From NCBI GenBank assembly GCA_002482645.1, contig DLGJ01000007.1, positions 124,001 to 188,000 on the forward strand: a DNA stretch of 64,000 bases. The letters are read 5' to 3'. The notes beneath the pieces are model-generated. The model did no database searches and was not told the origin of the DNA. It saw only the letters and a program-made list of their open reading frames with translations. Shown here in pieces: positions 25,978-35,567 of the stretch. How positions within the stretch are numbered: position 1 is the first letter of the stretch; every line of letters starts with the position of its first letter. Both the position numbers and the translations under genes were made by a program. This DNA comes from Hyphomicrobiaceae bacterium UBA7697 (GTDB lineage: Bacteria; Pseudomonadota; Alphaproteobacteria; Rhizobiales; Methyloligellaceae).

Positions 25978-27216
25978 CTATCGCAAATCCGGTGTCGCGT
26001 CAAACAGGCGGCGGTGTTCGGCGATCGCGTAGCGGTCCGTCTGCCCGGCGATGAAGTCGGCCACATGACGGGCCGAGGCGCGCGGATCGCCGCTGCGTGC
26101 CTCGGCGCGCCATTCGGGGGGCAGCGCGGCCGGATCGTTCAAATATCGTTGGAAGAGTTCGACCACGAGATCCTCGGCATCGCCCATGATCCGCATCACG
26201 CGCGGATGCCGGTAGACGCGCGCGTAGAGGAACGTTCGCAACTGGCCGAGATCGTCCAGCATCGATGGGGAGAAACCGGCGGTCGCGCGCGCCGCGGACC
26301 GGATGCCGTCCGCCGAAGCGGGCCGCAAAGCCGCAAGGCGTTCGCGCGTCTCGCGCAACAGGTCGTCGACCATGGCCGTGATCAGACGCCGCTTCAATTC
26401 GTATAGCCGCCGCGCCGGCTCGAGACCTGGAAAGACCGCATCGAGCTCGTCCAGATAGCGCGCGGCGAAGGGCACGCTCGCGAGATCGGCGAAGGAGAAG
26501 CAACCCGCGCGATAACCGTCGTCGATGTCATGCGCGTTGTAGGCGATGTCGTCGGCCAGCGCGGCGATCTGGGCCTCGAGCGAGGCGAAGCTGTCGAGTT
26601 CGAGATCGTGCGTCTGGCAGTAGTCGAGGATGGGCCCGGGCACGGGCTTCCCTGCCCCGCCCAACGGACCGTTATGTTTGACGAGCCCCTCAAGGGTTTC
26701 CCAAGTAAGGTTGAGCCCGTCGAACCCGCCGTAAATCCGCTCAAGCTTGGTCACGACGCGTAAGGACTGGGCGTTGTGGTCGAAACCGCCCGCCTCGGTC
26801 ATGGCCGCGTCGAGCGCCCGTTCGCCGGCATGCCCGAATGGAGGATGGCCGAGATCGTGCGCCAGCGCGACGGCCTCGGTCAGATCTTCGTCGGCCTGAA
26901 GCGCCCGCGCAATGCTCCTGGCGATCTGAGAGACTTCAAGGCTGTGAGTCAGGCGCGAGCGGTAGTGATCGCCCTCATGATAGATAAACACTTGCGTCTT
27001 GTGGTTCAGGCGGCGAAAGGCGGTCGAATGCAGGATGCGGTCGCGGTCGCGCGCATAGGGTCTGCGTGTGGGGCTCCGAGGCTCGGAGAGCCGCCGTCCC
27101 CTGCTCTTGCGCACGTCCTGAGCGTAAGGCGCCAAAATGCCAGCCCCCGTCGGCCCCTCGCCGGAGGCGGGAGCGCCCAAAAGCGGCTCAACCTTCCCTG
27201 GTTCGCTGATTGACAA
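25978..27216 (-). CDS. dgt: Deoxyguanosinetriphosphate triphosphohydrolase-like HD protein
   Basis: A 412-residue HD-domain enzyme expected to cleave dNTPs to deoxynucleosides and triphosphate. The metal site is visible: RLTHSLEVSQIAR supplies the first His, AHDLGHPPFGHAGE the HD pair, and YNAHDIDDG a late Asp. The N-terminal RDRDRILHSTAFRRLNHKTQV is the family signature. Typical length for the type 2 Dgt subgroup. It is divergent from erpA, with a 50-base gap. Confidence 0.94.
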   Translation of the reverse strand: MSISEPGKVEPLLGAPASGEGPTGAGILAPYAQDVRKSRGRRLSEPRSPTRRPYARDRDRILHSTAFRRLNHKTQVFIYHEGDHYRSRLTHSLEVSQIARSIARALQADEDLTEAVALAHDLGHPPFGHAGERALDAAMTEAGGFDHNAQSLRVVTKLERIYGGFDGLNLTWETLEGLVKHNGPLGGAGKPVPGPILDYCQTHDLELDSFASLEAQIAALADDIAYNAHDIDDGYRAGCFSFADLASVPFAARYLDELDAVFPGLEPARRLYELKRRLITAMVDDLLRETRERLAALRPASADGIRSAARATAGFSPSMLDDLGQLRTFLYARVYRHPRVMRIMGDAEDLVVELFQRYLNDPAALPPEWRAEARSGDPRASARHVADFIAGQTDRYAIAEHRRLFDATPDLR

Positions 27217-27266
27217 TACCGCCGGCCGTTCTCATCTTAAGCTCACAAAGGAGTGGCTAACCGAAG

Positions 27267-27599
27267 ATGAGCGACCCGTCCATTACCATCAGCGAGCGCG
27301 CGGCCAAGCGTATCGTGGAACTCGTGAACGCCGACGACAACGCGGAGATTTTCCGCGTCGCCGTCGAAGGCGGCGGCTGTTCGGGTTTCCAGTACCGCTT
27401 CGAGCTGGACAAGGGCGCGGCGCCCGACGACATGCTGATCGAACGCGACGGGGCCACCGTGGCCATCGATCCGATCTCCGCCGGTTTCGTCACGGGATCG
27501 GAACTGGACTTTGTCGACGAGTTGATCGGCGCTCAGTTCACGATCCACAATCCCAACGCCACCGCGTCGTGCGGCTGCGGCACCAGCTTCTCGATCTAG
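27267..27599 (+). CDS. erpA: Iron-sulfur cluster insertion protein, A-type carrier (ErpA/IscA)
   Basis: A 110-residue A-type Fe-S carrier. The three ligand cysteines are seen in GGGCSGFQY (about residue 36) and SCGCGTSF at the C-terminus. It hands clusters to apo-enzymes. IlvD, encoded 2 kb away, is an Fe-S dehydratase and a plausible client, although that link is only inferred. It is followed by xth after 66 bases on the same strand. Confidence 0.95.
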   Translation: MSDPSITISERAAKRIVELVNADDNAEIFRVAVEGGGCSGFQYRFELDKGAAPDDMLIERDGATVAIDPISAGFVTGSELDFVDELIGAQFTIHNPNATASCGCGTSFSI

Positions 27600-27665
27600 C
27601 AAAGACGGTCGTGGCGCCCTATGCGCGCGGTTGCCTCGCACGGCCGCGCAAGGCTATGTGGACGC

Positions 27666-28448
27666 ATGAAGATCGCGACTTGGAACATCAACGGCATCAA
27701 GGCCCGGCTCGAAACCGTGAAGACGTGGCTGGGTGCGGCCTCGCCTGACATCGCCTGCTTCCAAGAGATCAAGAGCGTGGACGAGAACTTCCCCGCCGAA
27801 GCGTTCGAAGAGCTCGGCTACAACGTCGCCGTCCATGGCCAGAAAGGGTTCAACGGCGTCGCGCTTCTGTCGAAACTGCCGTTCGACGAGGTTGTGCGCG
27901 GCCTCCCCGGCGATCCGGACGACGTTCAGGCGCGCTACATCGAAGGCGTGGTCTCGGTCCCCTCCGGCGTCGTGCGCGTGGTGAACATCTACCTGCCGAA
28001 CGGCAATCCGATCGACTCCGGCAAGTTTCCTTACAAGCTTGCCTGGATGGAGCGCCTCAAGGCGCGCATCGAAGAGCTGCTCACTTATGAGGAGCCGTTC
28101 GTCGTCGCGGGCGACTACAACGTTATTCCCACGCCCGAGGATGTTTACGATCCGGCGGCATGGCTGAACGACGCGTTGTTCCGGCCCGAGTCACGTGCGC
28201 ACTTCCGGGCCCTGTTGAATTTGGGACTCACGGACGCGTTTCGCGCCTGCCACGATGAACCGCATCAGTTCACGTTTTGGGACTATCAGGCGGGGGCCTG
28301 GCAGAAGAACCATGGTCTTCGGATCGACCATTTCCTGCTGTCGCCGCAAGCCGCCGACAGGCTCGAATCCTGCGATATCGACTCCGAGCCGCGCGGCTGG
28401 GAGAAGCCGTCGGATCATGTGCCGGTGGTGCTGGAACTCGCGGTGTAG
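27666..28448 (+). CDS. xth: Exodeoxyribonuclease III
   Basis: A 260-residue AP endonuclease/3'-5' exonuclease for base-excision repair. Motifs are MKIATWNINGIKARL at the start, CFQEIKS (metal Glu), AGDYNVIPTPEDV (catalytic Asp-Asn), LRIDHFLLS and SDHVPV (catalytic His). ATG 27666 gives the canonical N-terminus; an upstream in-frame ATG at 27621 adds 15 unlikely residues. It converges with the Sel1-repeat gene, 16 bases between stops. Confidence 0.96.
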   Translation: MKIATWNINGIKARLETVKTWLGAASPDIACFQEIKSVDENFPAEAFEELGYNVAVHGQKGFNGVALLSKLPFDEVVRGLPGDPDDVQARYIEGVVSVPSGVVRVVNIYLPNGNPIDSGKFPYKLAWMERLKARIEELLTYEEPFVVAGDYNVIPTPEDVYDPAAWLNDALFRPESRAHFRALLNLGLTDAFRACHDEPHQFTFWDYQAGAWQKNHGLRIDHFLLSPQAADRLESCDIDSEPRGWEKPSDHVPVVLELAV

Positions 28449-28464
28449 GCCGACATCACGCCTG

Positions 28465-29451
28465 CTATTGCAGTCCGCCCATGCCCGTATCGGACATCCC
28501 AAAGCCGACGGACATTCCCATCGCCGCCGGCGGAACCAAATCCACCGGGCCGAGCCGCGGCTCCGTCCGTGCGGTCAGCGACGGCACTTGAGCCGCTGGA
28601 ACGGCCCGGACCGCCGCCGCGTCCGTCGCGATGTTCACCGCCGTGGTCGTGGGACGCGTGCCTGACATATGCGGCATCAGCGCCTGGGCTTCTTGAACGG
28701 TCGCGCGATCGGCAAGAGCAATCGTCTTCGTGTAGCTTTCATCGATCCAGACGACATTGTCGTCGTCTCCACCCGCGTTCTGCTTGGCGAGCATCAACAG
28801 AGCCAAGCCTTGCGCCTGCCGCTGCCGTACGCCGTCGCCGCTCCAGAGCATCTCGCCGAGAACCGCCTGCGCTCCCGCGTGCTGCTTGCGCGCGGCCATG
28901 GAAAGCCAATTTGCCGCGATGGTGCGGTTTTGCTCGACGCCCGTACCGGTGAGGTAGAGGCGCGCGAGCTGGTACTGCGCTTCGGCATCGCCGAAATAGG
29001 CGCCGGCATGACGCAGCAACCCGGCGGCATAGACGGGATCGGGATGCAGCGGTGCACCAGAGATCCCGGCAACGTAATAGCGTCCCAGCGCGCAGAACGC
29101 CTCACCCACATAGCGTGCGATCGGGCTCGACGCAGGAACGTCCGCATACTGATCGGCAATGTCCTGATAGTACCGGAACGCCTTCGTATCGTCTTTTGGC
29201 ACCGCGCCGCCCTTGGCATAGAGCCGTGCGAGCTTGAGCTGCGCTCCGAGCACGCCGTGGCCGGCCGCATATTCGAGCGCAGGCAGCGCGGATTTCGGCT
29301 TGCCGGCATTCATGGCGCTCACGCCCTGACGATAGGCATCCGTCGCCGACACATAAGGCGGCGGAGCGTCGGTGCTGCTAACCCCGGCCGGGGTCAGCAC
29401 GATAAAGGCCGCGAGCGCGCCGCCGATCTGGGATGCGCTAAATATCGGCAT
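28465..29451 (-). CDS. Exported Sel1-like repeat protein, possibly ExoR-like
   Basis: A 328-residue protein with an N-terminal hydrophobic signal segment and several Sel1-like (TPR-related) repeats: QLKLARLYAKGGAVPKDD, AQYQLARLYLTGTGVEQN and GAQAVLGEMLWSGDGV. Such repeats mediate protein contacts. In rhizobia the periplasmic regulator ExoR has this architecture and, from memory, a similar neighbourhood beside xth; orthology is only inferred. ATG 29451 has GGAAG upstream and overlaps the end of ilvD by 14 bases; an ATG seven codons earlier is less likely. Confidence 0.8.
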   Translation of the reverse strand: MPIFSASQIGGALAAFIVLTPAGVSSTDAPPPYVSATDAYRQGVSAMNAGKPKSALPALEYAAGHGVLGAQLKLARLYAKGGAVPKDDTKAFRYYQDIADQYADVPASSPIARYVGEAFCALGRYYVAGISGAPLHPDPVYAAGLLRHAGAYFGDAEAQYQLARLYLTGTGVEQNRTIAANWLSMAARKQHAGAQAVLGEMLWSGDGVRQRQAQGLALLMLAKQNAGGDDDNVVWIDESYTKTIALADRATVQEAQALMPHMSGTRPTTTAVNIATDAAAVRAVPAAQVPSLTARTEPRLGPVDLVPPAAMGMSVGFGMSDTGMGGLQ

Positions 29452-31162
29452 AGCACTTCCCTTCGGCCTCACCGCCAGGATGGGTCACGGCGCCTTCGCG
29501 CGCGGCGCCAACCAGCTGCGCGTATTTCCAAATACAGCCGCTCTCGAACACGGGCTCGGGCGGCTCCCAATCCTTGGCGCGCGCGGCAAGCTCTTCCTCG
29601 CCGAGTTCGACGTCGATAATGCCCTCCACCGCGTCGAGGGTGATCATATCGCCGTCGCGGATCAGACCGATGGGCCCGCACACCGCCGCTTCCGGCCCGA
29701 CATGGCCAACGCAGAAACCGCGCGTCGCGCCGGAGAAGCGCCCGTCCGTGATGAGCGCGACCTTGTCGCCCATGCCCTGGCCGTAAAGAGCCGCCGTCGT
29801 CGACAGCATCTCGCGCATGCCGGGGCCGCCCTTGGGGCCTTCGTAGCGGATGACGATGACGTCTCCCTCATTGTACTGTTTCGCGCTCACGGCGGTGAAT
29901 GCCTCTTCCTCGCTATTGAAGCAGCGAGCGGGCCCACGGAACTTCAGGTTCTTCAAACCTGCGACTTTGACGATAGCGCCGTCGGGCGCCAGCGACCCCC
30001 TGAGCCCCACCACGCCGCCGGTCGGTGTGATCGGGTTATCAGCAGAACGCACAACGTCCTGGTCTGGGTTCCATTCGACCTTGGAAAGATTTTCCGCGAT
30101 CGTCCGGCCCGTGACGGTCAGGCAGCCGCCATGCAGGTAGCCGTGATCGAGGAGCGTCTTCATGAGTAGCGGCACACCGCCCGCCTCGAACATATCCTTC
30201 GCGACATAGCGGCCGCCGGGCTTGAGATCGGCGATATAGGGCGTCTTCTTGAAAATCTCGGCGACGTCGAACAGGTCGAACTCGATGCCGCATTCATGGG
30301 CGATGGCCGGCAGATGCAGCGCCGCGTTCGTCGAGCCGCCGGACGCCGCGACAACCGCCGCCGCGTTTTCCAGAGACTGACGGGTGACGATGTCCCGCGG
30401 GCGGATGTTGAGCGCGAGAAGGTCCATGATCTTCTCGCCCGCGGTCATGCAGAACCGGTCGCGGATCTCGTATGGCGCGGGCGCGCCGGCCGAGTACGGC
30501 AAGGCGAGACCGATGGCCTCCGACACCGTCGCCATCGTGTTGGCGGTGAACTGAGCGCCGCACGCCCCCGCGGAGGGACAGGCGACCTGCTCCAGTTCGT
30601 CCAAATCGTCGAGGGACATGTTGCCGACCGAGACCTGGCCGACCGCTTCGAACAGATCCTGAACGGTGACCGGCCGTCCGCGGAAAGACCCGGGAAGAAT
30701 CGAGCCCCCGTAAATGAAAATCGACGGCACGTTGAGGCGGCACATCGCCATCATCATGCCGGGCAGCGACTTGTCGCAGCCGGCGAGCCCGACGAGCGCG
30801 TCGTAGCAATGGCCGCGCATCGTCAGTTCGACGCTATCGGCAATCACTTCGCGCGACGGCAACGAGGACTTCATGCCCTGGTGGCCCATGGCGATGCCGT
30901 CCGTGACCGTGATCGTGCAGAACTCGCGCGGCGTGCCGTCCTTGGACGCCACGCCCTGCTTCACGGCTTGCGCCTGGCGCATCAGGGCGATGTTGCACGG
31001 CGCCGCCTCGTTCCAGCAGGTGGCAACACCGACAAAAGGCTGATGAATTTGGCCGCGCGTCAGCCCCATCGCGTAATAATACGAGCGATGCGGGGCGCGG
31101 GATGGCCCTTCCGTTACGTGCCTACTCGGCAAACGGGACTTATCGAACGTCTTTGCGTCCAT
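29438..31162 (-). CDS. ilvD: Dihydroxy-acid dehydratase
   Basis: A 574-residue Fe-S enzyme of valine, isoleucine and pantothenate synthesis, converting 2,3-dihydroxy-3-methylvalerate or -butyrate to the 2-oxo acid. Cluster cysteines are visible in VGVATCWNEAAPC, GLAGCDKSLPGMMMAM and CPSAGACGAQFTANTM. GRFSGATRGFCVGHVGPEA marks the C-terminal domain. Length is normal. Directly upstream of its ATG is a 20-base inverted repeat that could affect translation. Confidence 0.97.
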   Translation of the reverse strand: MDAKTFDKSRLPSRHVTEGPSRAPHRSYYYAMGLTRGQIHQPFVGVATCWNEAAPCNIALMRQAQAVKQGVASKDGTPREFCTITVTDGIAMGHQGMKSSLPSREVIADSVELTMRGHCYDALVGLAGCDKSLPGMMMAMCRLNVPSIFIYGGSILPGSFRGRPVTVQDLFEAVGQVSVGNMSLDDLDELEQVACPSAGACGAQFTANTMATVSEAIGLALPYSAGAPAPYEIRDRFCMTAGEKIMDLLALNIRPRDIVTRQSLENAAAVVAASGGSTNAALHLPAIAHECGIEFDLFDVAEIFKKTPYIADLKPGGRYVAKDMFEAGGVPLLMKTLLDHGYLHGGCLTVTGRTIAENLSKVEWNPDQDVVRSADNPITPTGGVVGLRGSLAPDGAIVKVAGLKNLKFRGPARCFNSEEEAFTAVSAKQYNEGDVIVIRYEGPKGGPGMREMLSTTAALYGQGMGDKVALITDGRFSGATRGFCVGHVGPEAAVCGPIGLIRDGDMITLDAVEGIIDVELGEEELAARAKDWEPPEPVFESGCIWKYAQLVGAAREGAVTHPGGEAEGKCYADI

Positions 31163-31485
31163 CTACCAATGCCAGCCAGCATTGGCAGCGCCGACGGTGT
31201 TCCGCCTTAGCCCTGCGTGCCAGCCAATCGCTCCCTGGCCTGCCCCCATCGCATTATCTTTGCGATTGTCTTGTGAGGCCAATGATCCTCTGAACTCATT
31301 TCGATTTCACAAAGTTTTATGGCGCAAACGAGGCGTGGAGTCGGCGCTTTGTTGTAATTCAGCTACAGTGGAGAATATTCTGAATTTTTGGTGTTTTCTA
31401 GCGCCGAAAGGGGAGCCGGCGCGGTCCCGTTCGTCCGCATACCGCGCTGTGCGGGGCGCCGAACAGAGCCCCCGCCCGGCCTCGC
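31163..31485. other. Intergenic region upstream of ilvD and downstream of valS
   Basis: These 323 bases hold no gene that I recognise. The part nearest ilvD contains the inverted repeat annotated separately. A local AT-rich stretch (31297-31400) probably contains the ilvD promoter, but I cannot place convincing boxes. Confidence 0.45.
31166..31185 (-). promoter_or_regulatory. Inverted repeat directly before the ilvD start codon
   Basis: Arms CCAATGC and GCATTGG (7 bp, perfect) flank a six-base loop. On the mRNA strand the hairpin ends three bases before the ilvD ATG and covers the region where a ribosome-binding site should be. It could control translation or be a repressor site; neither is shown. 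Confidence 0.5.
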
Positions 31486-34221
31486 CTATAACGCCGCTTC
31501 CAGCCGCTTCAAAGCCTGCTCGAGCTTGGTCGCCGTCGCTTGTGCGTCCGCCTTGCGTTCGCGCTGCTCTTCCACCACGTGCTCGGGTGCGCGGGAGACG
31601 AATTTCTCGTTGGCGAGCTTGGCGTCGATCTGCGCGATCTCGGCACCGACCTTGTCGATCTCGCGCTTCAGGCGCCCGGCCTCCGCGCCGATGTCGATGA
31701 CCCCCTGAAGCGGCAGCGCGATCGTGGCTTCGTCCTGGACGATCTGCACCGACCCCGCCGGCGGCGTGTCGGCGAACCCGATCGTGTCGAGCCGCGCCAG
31801 CCGGGATAGCGTCTCGATATGCGCGGCGATCCGTGCCTTGGTCTTGTCGCCCGCGCCCGAGATCACGACCGGCACCTTGGCTCCGGCCGGGACGTTCATT
31901 TCGGCGCGGACCGAGCGGACATCGGTGACGAAACGGATAACCCACCCTATCTCCGCATCCGCCGCGGCATCCTGGAGCCCCTGGTGCGTAGGCCAGCCGG
32001 TAAGCATCAAGAGGCTCTCGCGACGGGTCCCTTCGGGGCTGCGTTTCTCCCAAAGCTCCTCGGTGACGAACGGCATGAACGGGTGGAGAAGCTGAAGCGC
32101 CGTGTCGAGGACATACGCCGCCATCGCCCGGGTTTCCGTCTTAGCCGCCTCGTCGTCCCCGGCGAAGACCGGCTTGATGAGCTCGAGATACCAATCGCAG
32201 TAGATGTGCCAAATGAAATGGTAGATGGCGCCTGCCGCGTCGTTGAAACGGAAGCTTTCGAGCGCTTCCGTCACCGCCGCGACCGCCCGTTCCATCTCGC
32301 CGGCGATCCAACGGTTCAGGGTCGTCTGCGCCGACGCGGGATCGAACCCCGGGACGGGAAAACACTCGTTCATCATCGCGAAGCGCGATGCGTTCCAGAG
32401 CTTGGTGGCGAAGTTGCGATAGCCTTCGACCCGCTGGCTGGACAACTTGATGTCGCGTCCCTGCGCCGCCATGGCCGCGAGAGTGAAACGCAAGGCATCG
32501 GCGCCATAAGCGTCGATCAGTTCCAGGGGATCGATGACGTTGCCCTTCGACTTCGACATCTTCTGGCCCTTCTCGTCCCGGACCAGTGCATGGATGTAGA
32601 TGTCGCGGAACGGCACCTCGTCCATGAAGTGAAGCCCCATCATCATCATGCGGGCGATCCAGAAGAAGATGATGTCGAACCCGGTGACGAGAACGTCCGT
32701 CGGGTAGTAGCGCGCGAGTTCCGGAGTCTTGTCCGGCCATCCCAGCGTCGAGAACGGCCACAGCGCGGACGAGAACCACGTGTCGAGCACGTCCTCGTCG
32801 CGCACGAGACGTTCATCCTTGCCGTAATGCGCCCTTGCCAAGGCCTTGGCATCGGATTCGTTTTCGGCGACGAAGACCTCGCCGTCGGGCCCGTACCAGG
32901 CCGGAATCTGGTGGCCCCACCAGAGCTGCCGGGAGATGCACCACGGCTGGATATTCTCCATCCAGTGGAAGTAGGTGGATTCCCAGTTCTTCGGCGCGAA
33001 CGTGGTCCTGCCGTTCCGGACCGCTGCGATGGCGGGCTTGGCCAGCGTGGCGGCATCCACGTACCACTGGTCGGTTAGGAACGGCTCGATCACCGCGCCC
33101 GAACGGTCGCCATGCGGCACGGCATGGACGTGCGGCTCGATCTTCTCGAGATAGTCGTGGTTCTCCATGCACTCGACGATCATGGTCCGCGCGGCGAACC
33201 GGAACACGCCGTTCCACTCGAGGATCTTGCCTTTCAACTGCGGCGTCAGTTCCAGGCCTTGCATGAAGTCCGAATCCGGACCGAGCTCGAGCCGGGCGTC
33301 CTTGCTGAGGACGCTGATCATGGGCAGTCCATGGCGCTTGCCCACTTCGAAGTCGTTGAAGTCGTGGGCGGGCGTGATCTTCACGGCGCCGGAGCCCTTC
33401 TCCGGGTCGGAATACTCGTCGGCGACGATCGGAATGCGCCGGCCGACGATCGGCAGGATGACGTTCTTGCCGACAAGGTGCTTGTAACGCTCATCGTCGG
33501 GATGAACCGCGACAGCGGTATCGCCCAGCATCGTCTCGGGGCGCGTGGTGGCGACGACGATGAAGGTCGACGGATCGTCGGGATCGAAGGTGACGCCTTC
33601 GAGGGGGTAGCGAAGGTGCCAGAGATGGCCCTTGGACTCGACCTGCTCCACTTCGAGATCGGAGATCGCGGTGAGCAACTCCGGGTCCCAGTTCACCAGC
33701 CGCTTGTCCTTGTAGATCAGCCCGGCGCGGTAAAGTTCTACGAAGACTTTGCGAACGGCTTTGGACAGTCCCTCGTCCATGGTGAAGCGAAGCCGGGACC
33801 AGTCGCACGAACAGCCGAGCCGCTTGAGCTGACCGACGATTGTGTTGCCGGACTCGTCCTTCCACTTCCAAATGCGCTCGATGAATTTCTCACGGCCCAT
33901 TTCCCGGCGATTGGGTTCCTGCCGCTCCATGAGTTGCCGCTCCACGACCATCTGTGTCGCGATGCCCGCATGGTCGGTGCCCGGCTGCCACAAGACGTCG
34001 CGGCCGCGCATACGTTCGAAGCGCACGAGAACGTCCTGCAGGGTGTTGTTGAGCGCGTGTCCCATATGGAGCGAGCCGGTAACGTTCGGCGGCGGAATGA
34101 CGACCGCAAACGGCCGCGCACTCTCGCGGTCGCCGCGGCCGGCGGCGAATGCCCGCGCGCGCTCCCAGGCTTGGTAGACGGAGCCTTCGAAGTTCTTGGG
34201 TTGGTATGTCTTGTCGAGCAT
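31486..34221 (-). CDS. valS: Valyl-tRNA synthetase
   Basis: A 911-residue class I synthetase. HIGH motif: PPPNVTGSLHMGHAL near residue 45. KMSKS motif: GQKMSKSKGNVIDP. There is an editing (CP1) domain between them, an anticodon-binding helical domain, and a C-terminal coiled-coil arm (EHVVEEQRERKADAQ). Length is normal. ATG 34221 gives the typical MLDKTYQP start; an in-frame ATG at 34272 runs into the terminator hairpin of popZ. ValRS and IlvD are separated by a non-coding gap. Confidence 0.97.
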   Translation of the reverse strand: MLDKTYQPKNFEGSVYQAWERARAFAAGRGDRESARPFAVVIPPPNVTGSLHMGHALNNTLQDVLVRFERMRGRDVLWQPGTDHAGIATQMVVERQLMERQEPNRREMGREKFIERIWKWKDESGNTIVGQLKRLGCSCDWSRLRFTMDEGLSKAVRKVFVELYRAGLIYKDKRLVNWDPELLTAISDLEVEQVESKGHLWHLRYPLEGVTFDPDDPSTFIVVATTRPETMLGDTAVAVHPDDERYKHLVGKNVILPIVGRRIPIVADEYSDPEKGSGAVKITPAHDFNDFEVGKRHGLPMISVLSKDARLELGPDSDFMQGLELTPQLKGKILEWNGVFRFAARTMIVECMENHDYLEKIEPHVHAVPHGDRSGAVIEPFLTDQWYVDAATLAKPAIAAVRNGRTTFAPKNWESTYFHWMENIQPWCISRQLWWGHQIPAWYGPDGEVFVAENESDAKALARAHYGKDERLVRDEDVLDTWFSSALWPFSTLGWPDKTPELARYYPTDVLVTGFDIIFFWIARMMMMGLHFMDEVPFRDIYIHALVRDEKGQKMSKSKGNVIDPLELIDAYGADALRFTLAAMAAQGRDIKLSSQRVEGYRNFATKLWNASRFAMMNECFPVPGFDPASAQTTLNRWIAGEMERAVAAVTEALESFRFNDAAGAIYHFIWHIYCDWYLELIKPVFAGDDEAAKTETRAMAAYVLDTALQLLHPFMPFVTEELWEKRSPEGTRRESLLMLTGWPTHQGLQDAAADAEIGWVIRFVTDVRSVRAEMNVPAGAKVPVVISGAGDKTKARIAAHIETLSRLARLDTIGFADTPPAGSVQIVQDEATIALPLQGVIDIGAEAGRLKREIDKVGAEIAQIDAKLANEKFVSRAPEHVVEEQRERKADAQATATKLEQALKRLEAAL

Positions 34222-34262
34222 GGATGGACGCGGACGCTTGAATACGAGGGCTGCAAAAGAAC

Positions 34263-34285
34263 CGCCCAGCAAAAATTGCTGGGCG
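34263..34285 (-). terminator. Intrinsic terminator of the popZ gene
   Basis: A perfect 10-bp stem (CGCCCAGCAA with TTGCTGGGCG) with a three-base loop. It lies about 60 bases beyond the popZ stop and, read leftward, is followed by a T-rich GTTCTTTTG. It separates popZ from valS. Confidence 0.75.
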
Positions 34286-34343
34286 AAAATGTAGGCCTGC
34301 GCGTCCTACGACCGCACGTTCCGTGCTGTCAACTTTCGTCTCT

Positions 34344-35567
34344 TCAGTCCTGACCGCGCTGCAACGCGTCCGCGTCGAGTTCCTCCCGGATCATGCGCGG
34401 CATGTTCTCGTCGAGCCACTCGCGGAGCATTGGACGAAGCATATCCTTGATGCTGTCTTCCAGTGATTTGGGGACGGACTGTTCGTGCGAAACGGCACCG
34501 TTGGTCTGAACCGCCAAGGCTTCCGCGGTGACCTGGGGTACCGGCGGTATGTAGAGAGGCGCGGCTTCCACCGCAGGTTCCGGTGCCGGCTCGGCGCTGG
34601 GCTGCGGCGGCCAGAACGGCTCTTTTTCCGGCTCGGCGTCTTCGAGAACAAACGTCTCGTCGGATTCCATATCCGTCAACGTCAGTTCGGCTTCGCCTTC
34701 CCCGGCCTCGAGTATCGGCTCCGGCTCCAATCCAACCTCAACCTCCGGCTCGAAATCCGGGACCATGTCGGCCTCCGGATCCAGATGAGTCCCTTCTTCG
34801 GGCGTCTGCTCGTCCATTGGAACGGCCATGGGGAAGTCGCCCGGCAACGAACTCATTCCGGTCTGCGCCTCGGCCGGCGGCAATTCCGGCTCCGGCGTGC
34901 CAGCGAATGGAGCCTCGGATACGGGAGCCTCGAAGCTCGGTGTCAGCGGTGCGGCCGCGGACGGCGACTGACCGGCTTTCAGCGCGGCGATCGCACGTTC
35001 AAGCGCGGAAGCGGCCTCCTCGCTGGCAGTCAATTTAGGCTCGGCCGGTATGGCTTCTTCCGGCATCTGAGGGGGCACCGGCGGCATCTCCGGGATCATG
35101 GCCTCCTGCGGGAGCGCGGGCGGCTCGGCCGCTTCCGCACTTTCCAACGTCTCGAAGACGTCGGCCTCCGGTTCCGGCGTGTCCGGCAAAACCTCGTCGA
35201 GTTCGAAGACCTCGTCGATCTCTTCGCGGACGTCCACGAACTCAGGCGCGGCGTCCACGGCCTCCGCAGGCTCTGGAAGTTCGGCCGGCTCATCCTCGAC
35301 AAGTTCCAACCCGCCGAGTTCCGCCGTGAGATCCATGATCTCTTCGTCCTCGTTGGCCGGCGCGTCGCCGCCCGCGCTTAGGACACGCGCGATGTCGTCG
35401 ATGATCTGATTGTCGGCTTCGCCCTCAAGCCCTTCGTCTTCAGACTGGACAGCCTTGGCCGGCGTCCCGGTCTGGTCCTGACTTGCATCGTCGTCTGTGA
35501 TGATCCGGCGTATGGAAGCGAGAATATCCTCCATCGTCGGTTCGGGAGCGCGCTCGGTGTTGCTCAT
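34344..35567 (-). CDS. popZ: PopZ-family polar organising protein (DUF2497) with large acidic linker
   Basis: A 407-residue protein. The short N-terminal helix EPTMEDILASIRRIITDDD and the C-terminal helical segment SLEDSIKDMLRPMLREWLDENMP are the conserved PopZ/DUF2497 ends. In Caulobacter the C-terminal part drives oligomerisation and the N-terminal helix binds clients such as ParB. Between them lie about 310 residues rich in Glu, Pro, Ala and Asp with little order. Caulobacter PopZ is about 177 residues, so this linker is several times longer. A scaffold role at the cell pole is inferred. Confidence 0.88.
   Translation of the reverse strand: MSNTERAPEPTMEDILASIRRIITDDDASQDQTGTPAKAVQSEDEGLEGEADNQIIDDIARVLSAGGDAPANEDEEIMDLTAELGGLELVEDEPAELPEPAEAVDAAPEFVDVREEIDEVFELDEVLPDTPEPEADVFETLESAEAAEPPALPQEAMIPEMPPVPPQMPEEAIPAEPKLTASEEAASALERAIAALKAGQSPSAAAPLTPSFEAPVSEAPFAGTPEPELPPAEAQTGMSSLPGDFPMAVPMDEQTPEEGTHLDPEADMVPDFEPEVEVGLEPEPILEAGEGEAELTLTDMESDETFVLEDAEPEKEPFWPPQPSAEPAPEPAVEAAPLYIPPVPQVTAEALAVQTNGAVSHEQSVPKSLEDSIKDMLRPMLREWLDENMPRMIREELDADALQRGQD

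Noticed and set aside
24320..26032. A 570-codon rightward frame opposite argS
   Set aside because: It is the mirror frame of argS caused by high G+C third positions; composition (Arg, His, Val-rich) and lack of motifs show it is not a protein. ArgS on the other strand is certain.
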